A DNA stretch of 64,000 bases, from assembly GCF_026625985.1 (NCBI RefSeq), contig NZ_CP113116.1, positions 2,790,001 through 2,854,000 of the forward strand. Reading direction: 5' to 3'. This document shows, piece by piece, positions 32,250 through 40,873 of the stretch (its first letter is position 1; each line of letters starts with the position of its first letter). The notes beneath the pieces were generated by a model. It ran no database searches, had not been told where the DNA came from, and worked only from the letters and a program-made list of their open reading frames with translations. This DNA is from Mycobacterium sp. Aquia_213 (GTDB taxonomy: Bacteria; Actinomycetota; Actinomycetes; Mycobacteriales; Mycobacteriaceae). Both the position numbers and the translations under genes were made by a program.

Positions 32250-34343
32250 GTGTGCGCCACCGGTTCCGGCCGGGAGCCGGGCGGTGCTGGGCGCGTCGTC
32301 GTGCCAATCGCGTTGGGCCAGAACGCGGTGTGCGATGTGCTGCAGCGCGGTTTCGACTTCGCGGCGGTCCGGACGGCCCTGATAGCTGGGCGAACGGGAC
32401 AGCTTGTCGACGATCCAGGCCAGCAGCAACGAATAGACGTAGTCGACTTGCTGAGCCCCGGCCGGGGTCAGCCACATCTGATCGCCGTTGCGCTGCGCGT
32501 AGCCGCTCGCGACCAGGCGTCCGAAGGTGGGTTCCAGCACCTCGAACGGGATTCGCATCGACTCGCCGATATCGCTGAGGCGCGCCGTTCCGTACATCTG
32601 AGCGAAGCGGTAGATGCGCATCACGCCCCACAGTCCGGCCACGTCGAGGCGACAGTCGGGCCGCATCGAAATGCTGCGCAACCGCATACCGGGGTCACCG
32701 CGCAGCATGCGCGCAATCGCGTTCTCCAGCAGTCGTTCCGGAGTGTCGGTGGTCGGCATCCCGAATCCATCGCCGATATCGACTGCGCTGTTGTGGATGT
32801 CGCGCAGCGGGACCTCACGCAGGAACAACGCGAGGACAAACCCCAGCAGGGCGACCGGCGCGGCCCAGAAGAACACCTCGCTCAGCGACTCCGAATAGGC
32901 CTGCACGATAGGGGCGGCCACGTTGTGTGGCTGGCGGTGCAGGGCCCCCGGTGAGCTGACCGCTTCGGGCGGTGCGCCACTGGCCGCCAGGGCCGCGGGC
33001 ATGCGGCCGTCGAGGAAGTTCGAAAACAGCGAACCGAATATCGCGGCGCCGAACGAACTGCCGATGGTGCGGAAGAACGTCACACCCGAGGTGGCGACAC
33101 CGAGATCCTCGAAGTTCGAGGTGTTTTGCACGATGAGAACCAGCACCTGCATCGACAATCCGATGCCGGCACCCAGGACGACGAGATAGAGGGACTGAAC
33201 CAGCGCCGAGGTGGACGGTGTCATCCGCGACATCAGCAGAAACGCCAGCGCCATCAGCGCGGTGCCGGTCACCGGAAAGACCTTGTAACGCCCGGTCTTG
33301 CCGACCAGGGTGCCGCTGCCGGTCGAGGTGATCAGCATCCCGACCACCATCGGCAGCGTGCGCAGCCCCGACGTCGTCGCGGAGACGCCGTTGACGTACT
33401 GCATGTAGGTCGGCAGAAACGTCATCGCGCCCAACATCGCGAAGCCGACCACGAACGACAACACGCAGCAAACCGTGAACACCGGGCTGGCGAACAACCG
33501 CATCGGCAGGATCGGCTGCGGGACACGGCTTTCGACCCAGACGAACGCGACCAGCGCCGCGGCGGCACCGACGAACAACCCGATGATCGTCGCCGAATCC
33601 CACGGGTAGAGGGTGCCACCCCAGCTGGTCGCCAGGGTGAGACCGGTCGCGCCCAGGCCGATCAACACGATTCCGCCATAGTCGATGACGGGCTTGGCGG
33701 ACGACGCCAGCGCCGGAATAGCCGCGGCGGCAACGAAAATGACCAGCACCGAGACCGGAACGTTCACCCAGAACGCCCACCGCCAGGTCAGGTAGTCGGT
33801 GAAGTAGCCGCCCAGCAACGGGCCGACGACCGTCGTGACCCCGAAGACCGCGCCCAGGATGCCTTGGTAGCGGCCGCGTTCGCGCAACGGGACAACCTCA
33901 CCGATCAGCGCGCTGGCCGTGACGGTGATCCCACCACCGCCGATGCCCTGCAGCGCACGCGATCCCACCAGCATGGCCATCGACTGGGACAGCCCGCACG
34001 ACACCGACCCGATCACAAAGAACACGATCGCGGCCTGAAAGACGCGCTTGCGGCCGAACACGTCGCCGAGCTTGCCGACCAGCGCGGTGACGATCGTCGA
34101 CGCCAGCAGATAACTGGTGACGACCCAGGATTGATGGCCCGCGTCGCCCAGATCGGCGACGATGGTCGGCAGCGCGGTCGCGACGATGGTCTGGTCCAGC
34201 GCCGCGAGCAGCATTCCCAGCACGATCGCGACGAAGATCAGGTTTCGCCGTTGCGGGGTGATCAGCGCGCCGCTGGCTCCCGGATCCCCGCCGATGGGAT
34301 TGGCTTGGGTCGCCGCGCTGGATGCTGCTCTCGGGCTCGTCAT
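32247..34343 (-). CDS. MFS transporter of the DHA2/EmrB type with C-terminal cytoplasmic domain (Rv1877 homologue)
   Basis: The 698-residue protein has about 14 transmembrane helices. Drug:H+ antiporter signatures are ALDQTIVATALPTIVADLG, DVFGRKRVFQAAI and the motif C region GVFGVTTVVGPLLGGYFTD. A cytoplasmic domain of about 170 residues follows (from about residue 530), containing LWGVMRIYRFAQMYGTARLSD and a helix-turn-helix-like GYAQRNGDQMWLTPAG. Such proteins export drugs or lipids. The ATG at 34343 has GAAGG upstream; the longer in-frame start lacks one. The last bases carry a KstR-type site for the next gene. Confidence 0.87.
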   Translation of the reverse strand: MTSPRAASSAATQANPIGGDPGASGALITPQRRNLIFVAIVLGMLLAALDQTIVATALPTIVADLGDAGHQSWVVTSYLLASTIVTALVGKLGDVFGRKRVFQAAIVFFVIGSVSCGLSQSMAMLVGSRALQGIGGGGITVTASALIGEVVPLRERGRYQGILGAVFGVTTVVGPLLGGYFTDYLTWRWAFWVNVPVSVLVIFVAAAAIPALASSAKPVIDYGGIVLIGLGATGLTLATSWGGTLYPWDSATIIGLFVGAAAALVAFVWVESRVPQPILPMRLFASPVFTVCCVLSFVVGFAMLGAMTFLPTYMQYVNGVSATTSGLRTLPMVVGMLITSTGSGTLVGKTGRYKVFPVTGTALMALAFLLMSRMTPSTSALVQSLYLVVLGAGIGLSMQVLVLIVQNTSNFEDLGVATSGVTFFRTIGSSFGAAIFGSLFSNFLDGRMPAALAASGAPPEAVSSPGALHRQPHNVAAPIVQAYSESLSEVFFWAAPVALLGFVLALFLREVPLRDIHNSAVDIGDGFGMPTTDTPERLLENAIARMLRGDPGMRLRSISMRPDCRLDVAGLWGVMRIYRFAQMYGTARLSDIGESMRIPFEVLEPTFGRLVASGYAQRNGDQMWLTPAGAQQVDYVYSLLLAWIVDKLSRSPSYQGRPDRREVETALQHIAHRVLAQRDWHDDAPSTARLPAGTGGAH

Positions 34344-34388
34344 GCCTGCCTTCCCGTCGGCGTCCGATGCTAACGGGTGCCCGGGGTA

Positions 34389-34414
34389 AACCCGCGGCAA
34401 TCTCGCCGCGGGTT
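34389..34414 (-). terminator. Terminator hairpin for bfrA
   Basis: AACCCGCGGC and GCCGCGGGTT form a perfect 10-base stem with a 6-base loop, 16 bases beyond the bfrA stop on the minus strand. A short T run (TTT) follows, so an intrinsic terminator is plausible. Confidence 0.75.
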
Positions 34415-34430
34415 GATTAGTGGCAGCCGG

Positions 34431-34919
34431 TTACGCGATCGAGCCCGGCGGGCGGGAAACGCATTGCGCCAAGTACAGCGGCTCGCCCAGCTTCTCCATC
34501 AGCTGAAGCTGCGTCTCCAGATAGTCGACGTGGTTTTCCTCGTCGGCGATGATCTTCTCCAGCAGGAAGGCGCTGGTGCTGTCTTCTTTCGCGCGGCACA
34601 TGATGACGCCGGGCTTCAGACGCGCCAGTACCTCGTACTCGATGGCCAGATCCGCCTCGAATTGCTCGCGCAGCGTCTGGCCGATGCGCAACGAGAAGAG
34701 GCGTTGGTAGTTCGGCAGGCCGTCCAGCAGCAAGATGCGGTCGGTGATCGCCTCGGCGTGGCGCATCTCGTCGAAGGACTCCGAACGGGTGTGCTCGGCT
34801 ACCTCGGTGAAGCCCCAGTTCTCTTGCATCTTCGAGTGCAGGAAGTACTGGTTGATCGCGGTGAGCTCACTGGTCAATTGCTCGTTGAGTAGACGCAGAA
34901 CGTCCGCATCCCCTTGCAT
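34431..34919 (-). CDS. bfrA: Bacterioferritin
   Basis: The 162-residue ferritin-like protein has all ferroxidase ligands: E18, E51, H54, E94, E127 and H130. The heme methionine M52 lies in DEMRHAE. It forms a 24-mer storing iron. The ATG at 34919 has a GGAGGAG ribosome site; longer in-frame starts are rejected. It is divergent from bfd, with two IdeR-type boxes in the 242-base shared region. IdeR activates bfrA in M. tuberculosis through tandem upstream boxes, and the same layout is visible here. Confidence 0.96.
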   Translation of the reverse strand: MQGDADVLRLLNEQLTSELTAINQYFLHSKMQENWGFTEVAEHTRSESFDEMRHAEAITDRILLLDGLPNYQRLFSLRIGQTLREQFEADLAIEYEVLARLKPGVIMCRAKEDSTSAFLLEKIIADEENHVDYLETQLQLMEKLGEPLYLAQCVSRPPGSIA

Positions 34920-35078
34920 GATCACTCCTCCGGTGTCAGGGCTGTATGTCGGAGCGCGGCAGGGGCGCTGGGCTGGAGCGCACCATGCCGGCCGTAACGG
35001 CACTTTGCCACGCAAATTGGAATAGTTCCAGCAAGGTATGGCTGCGCTCACTAGCCCAAATGGCTATACGGCGAGTAG

Positions 35079-35097
35079 TTAGGTTCGACTAACCTAC
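35079..35097. promoter_or_regulatory. IdeR iron box 1 (bfrA/bfd)
   Basis: TTAGGTTCGACTAACCTAC matches the 19-base IdeR consensus TTAGGTTAGGCTAACCTAA at 16 positions. It lies in the divergent bfrA-bfd region, 160 bases from the bfrA start and 65 bases from the bfd start. Confidence 0.88.
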
Positions 35098-35116
35098 TTA
35101 GGCTAGACTCACTTAA
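35098..35116. promoter_or_regulatory. IdeR iron box 2 (bfrA/bfd)
   Basis: TTAGGCTAGACTCACTTAA matches the IdeR consensus at 15 of 19 positions and abuts box 1 without a gap, giving the tandem arrangement known from the bfrA promoter of M. tuberculosis. Confidence 0.8.
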
Positions 35117-35161
35117 CATGAGGCCGGTTCGGGCGACTGATCGCGTCTGTGAGGTGCGCTG

Positions 35162-35359
35162 ATGTACGTGTGTCTGTGCGTCGGGGTCACCAACCACACC
35201 GTGGCCGAGTGCGTGGCCCGTGGTGCCTCCACCTCCAAGGAGGTGGCCGCCGCGTGTGGCGCGGGCGGTGACTGCGGACGATGCCGGCGCACACTGCGGG
35301 CGATCATCGAGGCGTCGAAAAAGGTCGAACCCGAGTTCGAGAGCGCGGCGTCGCTCTAG
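35162..35359 (+). CDS. bfd: Bacterioferritin-associated ferredoxin
   Basis: The 65-residue protein has the [2Fe-2S] cysteine pattern CLC (C4, C6) and CGRC (C38, C41) in a BFD-like domain: YVCLCVGVTNHTVAEC ... AAACGAGGDCGRCRRTLRAII. It reduces and releases iron from bacterioferritin. The gene is divergent from bfrA and shares the two IdeR boxes, so both respond to iron. The IdeR boxes are close upstream of it, and IdeR may repress it while activating bfrA. Confidence 0.93.
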   Translation: MYVCLCVGVTNHTVAECVARGASTSKEVAAACGAGGDCGRCRRTLRAIIEASKKVEPEFESAASL

Positions 35360-35396
35360 CCGCGTCGCGCTTCGTCAATTCCTTTTGCGCAGCGCG

Positions 35397-36155
35397 TTAA
35401 CCATTCTTTCGTTCGGCGAATGAGGCCAGGGCCGCGGCATTGGCCTGAGCGCCCATCAGCTCGGCGAAGTGGGCGTTCTCTCGCGCGGTCGCGGCCACGA
35501 TCTCGGGCCGGATCGGTTCGGTCATCGTGTGTTTGACGGCCATCAGGCTCGAAACCGGCCGGAAGGCAAGGATTTCGGCGTATCGACGGGTTTCGGTCAG
35601 CAGCTCTTCCGGCTCGCAGACCCGCCACACCAGGCCCATCCGCAAGGCCTCCTGCGCATCCACCCATTCCGAGGACATCAACAACCATGCGGCGTTCTGA
35701 CGGCCCACCAACTGCGGCAGCAAGTAGGACGACGCCGCTTCGGGCGCCACGCCAAGACTGGTGAACGGACACTTCAGCCGCGCGGTCGACGACATGAACG
35801 CCAGGTCGGCGTAGCCGAGGATGGTGGCGCCGATGCCCACTCCGACACCGTTCACGGCGCAAATCAGCGGCTTGGGAAACGCGCTCAACGCGTCGATCAT
35901 GCCGGGAAATCCGTGTTTGCCAGGAGTGAAGTCGGGGTCGGTGATGCGTGCCTGCATCTCGGCGAGATCGGTGCCGGCGGAAAAGCCGCGCCCGGTCCCG
36001 GTCAAGACGACGACCGCGATCTCCGGATCGTCCGCGGCGGCCAACAGCGCCTCGGCCGTGGCGTCGTAAAGCGCTTCGTTGAAGGCGTTGAGCGCGTCGG
36101 GCCGGTTCAGCGTCAGGGTGCGTACCCGGTTGGTGTCATCGATCAGCAGCGTCAC
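35397..36155 (-). CDS. Enoyl-CoA hydratase/isomerase family protein
   Basis: The 252-residue crotonase has LNRPDALNAFN, the CoA/oxyanion region GTGRGFSAGTDLAEM, VNGVGVGIGATILGYADLAF, and ARLKCPFTSLGVAPEAASS with the glutamate position in a variable context. One catalytic acidic residue of the typical hydratase pair is not clear, so an isomerase or other crotonase activity is possible. It lies convergent with bfd and upstream of nothing cotranscribed except perhaps the PPOX gene before it. Confidence 0.85.
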   Translation of the reverse strand: MTLLIDDTNRVRTLTLNRPDALNAFNEALYDATAEALLAAADDPEIAVVVLTGTGRGFSAGTDLAEMQARITDPDFTPGKHGFPGMIDALSAFPKPLICAVNGVGVGIGATILGYADLAFMSSTARLKCPFTSLGVAPEAASSYLLPQLVGRQNAAWLLMSSEWVDAQEALRMGLVWRVCEPEELLTETRRYAEILAFRPVSSLMAVKHTMTEPIRPEIVAATARENAHFAELMGAQANAAALASFAERKNG

Positions 36156-36192
36156 CGCTGCAGCCTAACGTCGCGACGTCGGCGGCCTGAGC

Positions 36193-36636
36193 TCACCCGT
36201 TGCTGTAGACGCGGGTCGGTGCGATCAGCACCACGGCGCGACGTTCCAAGGCCATCACCCGGTCGTATTCGTCCCAGTCGTCGTGGGTTCCGCCGGCCGC
36301 GGTGAAGACCTCGCGAAGCAGCAGCCGCAACTGGTCGGCGTCGGCAAGCCACGGCTGCGAGTCGTCGGGGCCGACCAGCTCCGCGCGTCCTTCGGCGGTC
36401 GCCCATTGCCAGCCGTTGCGGTACGTGACGGCCAGCTGCGGTCGCTCCCGGAGATTGGCGAGTTTGACTTTGCCGTACGTGGTGAAGCCGAGGACCGGCT
36501 CACCGGTGTGTGGGTGCGGTAACAGACCGACGTTGACCAGCGATGCCTGCACGGTTCCGTCGGCGCGCACCGTCGAGATCACCGCCAGTCCGCTTTCCGC
36601 CGCCGCCAGCGCCACAGCGTCTTCGAGTGTGGTCAT
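36193..36636 (-). CDS. PPOX-class (F420-dependent type) pyridoxamine-5'-phosphate oxidase-like protein (Rv1875 homologue)
   Basis: The 147-residue split beta-barrel flavoprotein begins LEDAVALAAAESGLAVISTVRADGTVQASLVNVG, typical of the F420/FMN-dependent PPOX family, and continues GFTTYGKVKLANLRERPQLAVTYRNGWQWATAEGRAELVGPD. Substrate unknown. It lies 9 bases downstream of the Rv1874-like gene, so both may share a transcript. Start at ATG 36636. Confidence 0.88.
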   Translation of the reverse strand: MTTLEDAVALAAAESGLAVISTVRADGTVQASLVNVGLLPHPHTGEPVLGFTTYGKVKLANLRERPQLAVTYRNGWQWATAEGRAELVGPDDSQPWLADADQLRLLLREVFTAAGGTHDDWDEYDRVMALERRAVVLIAPTRVYSNG

Positions 36637-36645
36637 CTGTTCCCC

Positions 36646-37347
36646 TTACGTATGAAACGGCGTCCTGAACACGTAGCGGCTCGTTGCCGCCGAGTCGATG
36701 TTCTCGTTGGCGCCGAACGCACTAGTGCTGGCGACCATCCGGCCCAGGCGGTCCTTCAAGTCGTCATCGTCGGCGGCGCCGAAAAACGCGTGCAGATCGG
36801 CTATCGCCTCCGCGGGGAACAACTCCTCGACGATGCCCGAGATTCCCGGGGCGTCCGGAGTCAGCGCCCGCACCACCCAGTTCTGTGTGTAGCCGAACGT
36901 CGACTGGGTTTCGATCGCCACGGATGTCTGGTGCAGCTGCCATCGGTCCAGCCAGAACGCCTGCTCCATCTCGGCCGGCCGGCGCAGCAATACGACGTTC
37001 GCGAAACCGATTGTGCGACAACCGGGTTCGATATTCGGACCGGGTAGCGGGGTTGATTCGGTGACCAGGTAGGCGGCCAGCTGCTCACATTCCGCGGCAA
37101 GCAACTCCAACGCGGCGGTCAGCTGTTTGCCATAGCACTGCTGGGTCCACATGCTCACCACTGCGGCGACGGGCGGATCCAGCACCGTCATCGTCATCAG
37201 CGAGTTGCGCACCGCGTCGTCCCGGACGTTGATGGCCAGGCCTGGCAGGCCCAGATCTAACAGTGCATCCGCGACCGGACCCCGTTGGCGGGCACACCAT
37301 TCGTCGTTCGAGTCGGCGCGCCTGAGCACCGCGATCACCTTTTCCAT
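36646..37347 (-). CDS. Conserved mycobacterial protein (Rv1874 homologue), EthD-like barrel, function unknown
   Basis: The 233-residue protein appears to have two alpha/beta barrel-like halves: MEKVIAVLRRADSNDEWCARQRGPVADALL at the start and EMEQAFWLDRWQLHQTSVAIETQSTFGYTQNWVVRAL in the second half, resembling EthD/dimeric ferredoxin-like domains. No catalytic residues can be assigned. It is placed before the PPOX gene, 9 bases apart, as in M. tuberculosis. Confidence 0.72.
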   Translation of the reverse strand: MEKVIAVLRRADSNDEWCARQRGPVADALLDLGLPGLAINVRDDAVRNSLMTMTVLDPPVAAVVSMWTQQCYGKQLTAALELLAAECEQLAAYLVTESTPLPGPNIEPGCRTIGFANVVLLRRPAEMEQAFWLDRWQLHQTSVAIETQSTFGYTQNWVVRALTPDAPGISGIVEELFPAEAIADLHAFFGAADDDDLKDRLGRMVASTSAFGANENIDSAATSRYVFRTPFHT

Positions 37348-37374
37348 AGGCAGAACCTACAGCCGGTGCCTGGC

Positions 37375-38310
37375 CTATTTGACCAGGCGCACCTGCTGTT
37401 CACTGCCGACCGACTCCCCGATGATGGCGGCCAGCCTTCGATAGGATTCGTCGCGGCCACTCGACGAGCGGAACACCAGCCCGATTCGCCGGCCTGGGCG
37501 TGGTGTCGCAAACTGTGCGAGCCCGAGCTGGCTTCGAACGGCTTCGACGGGTGCGGCGCTCTGCGGAATCAGCGTCACCCCCAGCCCGCCGGTCACGCAT
37601 TGCACCGCCGTCGCCAGCGAAGCGGCCCGGGTGTCGGCGAGTTCGGCTCGGACACCGGCCTTTTGGCAGACGTCGAGGGCCTGATCGCGCAGGCAGTGCC
37701 CCTCGTCCAGCAGCAGTAGCGGCAGGTCCGCCAGCGCCGACGCAGGCACCCGTCGTTTGCCCGACAGCGGGTGTCCGGGCGGTACCGCGAGCAGGAAATC
37801 CTCCTCGTAGATTCCGACCTCGGTGATTCCAGCGACGTCGGCGGGCAGGGCGATCAGGGCAGCGTCCAGCGATCCGCCGCGCAGGGCCGTCAGCAGGCGT
37901 TCGGTCTGGTCCTCGATCACCCGCAGGGTCAGCGCCGGAAGTCGACTGGAGAGTCCGGCCAGCACGGTCGGCAGCACGTAGGGCGCGACCGTCGGGATCA
38001 TGCCGAGGCGCAGGGTGCCGTGCAGCGGATCCGACGTTCCCGCCGCGGCGGCCGTGAACGCCTCCGCGGCCTCGACGACGGCTTGGGCGAGCGGCAACAG
38101 TTGCGCACCTTCCGGTGTCAAGCGGACACGCCGCGTCGAGCGCTCGACGAGGTGGGTGCCCAGGCCCGTTTCGAGCGCGGCAAGCGACTGCGAGAGCGTC
38201 GACTGACTGACGCCGAGAGTCGTTGCAGCGCTGCCGAAATGATGCCTCTCGGCAATCGCTGCGAACGCCCGCAGCCCGGCCAGGGTCGGCTGAAAACTCT
38301 TATCGGTCAT
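37375..38310 (-). CDS. oxyR: Peroxide regulator OxyR (LysR family)
   Basis: The 311-residue regulator has an N-terminal winged helix-turn-helix (FGSAATTLGVSQSTLSQSLAALE) and the OxyR redox cysteines in DEGHCLRDQALDVC. It is intact, with no frameshift; in the M. tuberculosis complex oxyR is a pseudogene. It activates ahpC when oxidised. The ATG at 38310 is internal to a longer open frame and is chosen because LysR proteins begin here. An inverted repeat overlaps this start codon (38299-38319), a likely autoregulatory site. It is divergent from ahpC. Confidence 0.92.
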   Translation of the reverse strand: MTDKSFQPTLAGLRAFAAIAERHHFGSAATTLGVSQSTLSQSLAALETGLGTHLVERSTRRVRLTPEGAQLLPLAQAVVEAAEAFTAAAAGTSDPLHGTLRLGMIPTVAPYVLPTVLAGLSSRLPALTLRVIEDQTERLLTALRGGSLDAALIALPADVAGITEVGIYEEDFLLAVPPGHPLSGKRRVPASALADLPLLLLDEGHCLRDQALDVCQKAGVRAELADTRAASLATAVQCVTGGLGVTLIPQSAAPVEAVRSQLGLAQFATPRPGRRIGLVFRSSSGRDESYRRLAAIIGESVGSEQQVRLVK

Positions 38311-38319
38311 GGCTATAAG
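38299..38319. promoter_or_regulatory. Candidate OxyR binding site
   Basis: CTTAT and ATAAG flank 11 bases, a dyad with the T-N11-A spacing common to LysR operators. It covers the oxyR start codon. The palindrome GATATATC (38328-38335) lies just beyond. Binding would allow self-repression and control of ahpC. Confidence 0.55.
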
Positions 38320-38412
38320 TATAGTGCGATATATCACCTTTACTTCAGGTGCCGCTCCCGGCAACATGGTGGAGGACACTCAAATTTGACTAATTCCAGA
38401 AAAGGAGCGGAC

Positions 38413-39000
38413 ATGACACTGCTAACGATCGGCGACCAGTTCCCCGCTTACGAGCTCACCGGGCTGATCGGCGGCGACCTGTCGAAGGTCGATGCGCAGC
38501 AGCCCGAGGACTACTTCAAGACCATCTCCAGCGGCGACCACGAGGGCAAGTGGCGAATTGTCTTCTTCTGGCCGAAGGACTTCACCTTCGTGTGCCCGAC
38601 CGAGATCGCCGCGTTCGGCAAGCTGAACGACGAGTTCGAGGATCGCGACGCGCAGGTGCTCGGCGTCTCGGTGGACAGCGAATTCGTGCACTTCCAGTGG
38701 CGCGCCCAGCACGAGGACCTCAAGAAGCTGCCGTTCCCGATGCTCTCGGACATCAAGCGCGAACTCGCGTTGGCCACCGGAGTGCTCAACGCCGGCGGCG
38801 TCGCGGACCGGGTGACCTTCATCGTCGACCCCAACAACGAGATCCAATTCGTCTCGGCGACCGCAGGATCCGTGGGGCGTAACGTGGACGAGGTGCTGCG
38901 GGTCCTGGATGCTCTGCAATCCGACGAGCTGTGTGCTTGCAACTGGCGCAAGGGCGACCCGACGCTGGATGCCGGCGAACTGCTCAAGGCTTCGGCGTAA
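38413..39000 (+). CDS. ahpC: Alkyl hydroperoxide reductase, peroxiredoxin subunit
   Basis: The 195-residue peroxiredoxin has the peroxidatic cysteine C61 in FTFVCPTEI and two further cysteines C174 and C176 in ELCACNW. It reduces peroxides and peroxynitrite, with AhpD as electron donor. The ATG at 38413 is preceded by AAAGGAGC. It is divergent from oxyR and followed 12 bases later by ahpD on the same transcript. Confidence 0.97.
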   Translation: MTLLTIGDQFPAYELTGLIGGDLSKVDAQQPEDYFKTISSGDHEGKWRIVFFWPKDFTFVCPTEIAAFGKLNDEFEDRDAQVLGVSVDSEFVHFQWRAQHEDLKKLPFPMLSDIKRELALATGVLNAGGVADRVTFIVDPNNEIQFVSATAGSVGRNVDEVLRVLDALQSDELCACNWRKGDPTLDAGELLKASA

Positions 39001-39012
39001 TTGGAGGTTGTG

Positions 39013-39537
39013 ATGAGTATCGAGAATCTGAAGGAAGCACTGCCGGAGTACGCCAAGGACCTGAAGCTCAACCTGGGCTCGATCGCCCGCAGCACCGTGC
39101 TGAACGACGAGCAGTTGTGGGGCACCCTGCTGGCCAGCGCCGCGGCGACGCGAAACACCCAGGTGCTGACCGAGATTGGCGCCGAAGCGGCAGACAATCT
39201 GTCTGCCGAGGCGTACCAAGCGGCGCTGGGGGCCGCGTCCATCATGGGTATGAACAACGTGTTCTACCGCGGGCGCGGCTTCCTGGAGGGCAAGTACGAC
39301 GATCTGCGGGCCGGACTGCGGATGAACATCATCGGCAACCCGGGCGTGGACAAGGCGAATTTCGAGCTGTGGTCGTTCGCGGTGTCGTCGATCAACGGGT
39401 GTTCGCACTGCGTTGTCGCGCACGAGCACACCCTTCGCGAGGCCGGTGTGGATCGCGAGGCGATCCTGGAAGCCCTGAAGGCAGCAGCGATCGTTTCGGG
39501 TGTGGCACAAGCGATCACCACCGCGCAGACACTGGCG
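39013..39537 (+). CDS. ahpD: Alkyl hydroperoxide reductase AhpD (main body; stop at 39549)
   Basis: The gene extends to 39549 (178 residues). The catalytic pair C130/C133 with H137 lies in NGCSHCVVAHEHT. AhpD links the dihydrolipoamide system to AhpC. It starts at ATG 39013 with GGAGG five bases upstream; GTG 39010 and TTG 39001 are in frame but less suitable. An amylase-family gene follows 11 bases after its stop. Confidence 0.94.
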
Positions 39538-39559
39538 AGCGTCGGCTGATCGTCGCTTC

Positions 39560-40873
39560 GTGACCGCAGCCTGGGTAGCGCACGCGATCTGGTGGCAGGT
39601 CTATCCCTTGGGGTTCGTGGGAGCGTTTCCCACGCCCGAGGGATCGGCGCCGCCGGGTCCGGGTGAACACCGGTTGCGGCGGCTCGTCGAATGGTTCGAT
39701 CACGCCATCGAGCTGGGGGCATCCGGTATTGCGCTGGGGCCGATCTTCGCCTCGCGCACACACGGTTACGACACCACCGACCATTACCGGATTGACCCCC
39801 GGCTCGGTGACGACGCCGATTTCGATTATCTGATCGCGCAAGCCCGCGCCCGCGGCTTGCGGGTGCTCCTCGACGGCGTCTTCAACCACGTCGGTGTCGA
39901 CTTCCCGCGCTACCGCGACGCGACGCACGACGATGCGGCCGCGGGCTGGTTTCGCGGAAGCCCCGGTCGATTTCACACCTTCGAGGGCCATTCCGAGCTG
40001 ATAACCCTCAACCACGGCAACCCGGACGTCGTCGACTACGTCGCCGACGTGATGGCGCACTGGTTGCGGCGCGGTGCGGATGGCTGGCGCCTGGACGCGG
40101 CCTACGCTGTCCCGCAACAATTCTGGGCGCAGACGTTGCCGAAAGTGCGCGAGCCGCATCCCGACGCCTGGTTCGTCGGCGAAGTCATCCATGGCGACTA
40201 CGCGGCGATCGTCGAGGAAGCCACGTTCGACTCGGCTACCCAGTACGAGCTCTGGAAGGCGATCTGGAGCAGCCTCAACGACGGCAACTTCTTCGAGCTC
40301 GACTGGGCCCTGCAGCGGCACAGCACGTTTCTGGCGAGCTTCGCGCCACTGACGTTCATCGGCAACCACGACGTCACACGCATCGCCAGCAGCCTGGAGA
40401 ACACCGACCATCTGCCGCATGCGGTGGTGCTGCTGTTGACGATCGGCGGTGTGCCCAGTGTGTACGCCGGCGACGAGTTCGGATTCCGGGCTGTCAAAGA
40501 GGAGCGCTACGGCGGTGATGACGCAGTGCGCCCGGAGTTCACCTCTCCCCCATTGCAATTGGGCGAATTCGGCGCCGAGATGTGGCGACTGCACCAGTTC
40601 CTGGTGGGACTGCGCCGGCGCCACCCTTGGCTGCATGCGGCCACCACCACGTCGCTGTTGCTGGCCAACCAGCACTACGTCTACGAGACGCGCAGCGGCG
40701 ACGATGCGCTGCTGGTTGCGCTCAACATCGACGACGAGCCGCTGCGGCTGGTGCTGTCGGAGCTCGGCCCCGCACGTGCCGAGGTAATCGCCGGATCCGC
40801 CGCCCCACCCAGCGACGTCGTCGACGAGGTGACCGTCGAGCCGCACGGCTGGCGAATCCTGCGACCCGCCTAG
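39560..40873 (+). CDS. Alpha-amylase family (GH13) glycoside hydrolase
   Basis: The 437-residue protein has GH13 landmarks: VYPLGFVG near the start, DGVFNHVG (conserved region I), GWRLDAAYA with the nucleophile aspartate (II), VGEVIHG with the acid/base glutamate (III) and FIGNHDVTR with the third carboxylate (IV). A C-terminal beta domain follows. It is shorter than trehalose synthase or typical alpha-glucosidases. Substrate unknown. The GTG at 39560 is 11 bases after ahpD, so it may be in the same transcript, though functionally unrelated. Confidence 0.87.
   Translation: MTAAWVAHAIWWQVYPLGFVGAFPTPEGSAPPGPGEHRLRRLVEWFDHAIELGASGIALGPIFASRTHGYDTTDHYRIDPRLGDDADFDYLIAQARARGLRVLLDGVFNHVGVDFPRYRDATHDDAAAGWFRGSPGRFHTFEGHSELITLNHGNPDVVDYVADVMAHWLRRGADGWRLDAAYAVPQQFWAQTLPKVREPHPDAWFVGEVIHGDYAAIVEEATFDSATQYELWKAIWSSLNDGNFFELDWALQRHSTFLASFAPLTFIGNHDVTRIASSLENTDHLPHAVVLLLTIGGVPSVYAGDEFGFRAVKEERYGGDDAVRPEFTSPPLQLGEFGAEMWRLHQFLVGLRRRHPWLHAATTTSLLLANQHYVYETRSGDDALLVALNIDDEPLRLVLSELGPARAEVIAGSAAPPSDVVDEVTVEPHGWRILRPA

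Noticed and set aside
35018..35030. Palindrome TGGAATAGTTCCA near bfrA considered as a KstR site
   Set aside because: It lacks the AAC-nn-GTT core and has the wrong spacing (13 rather than 14 bases).
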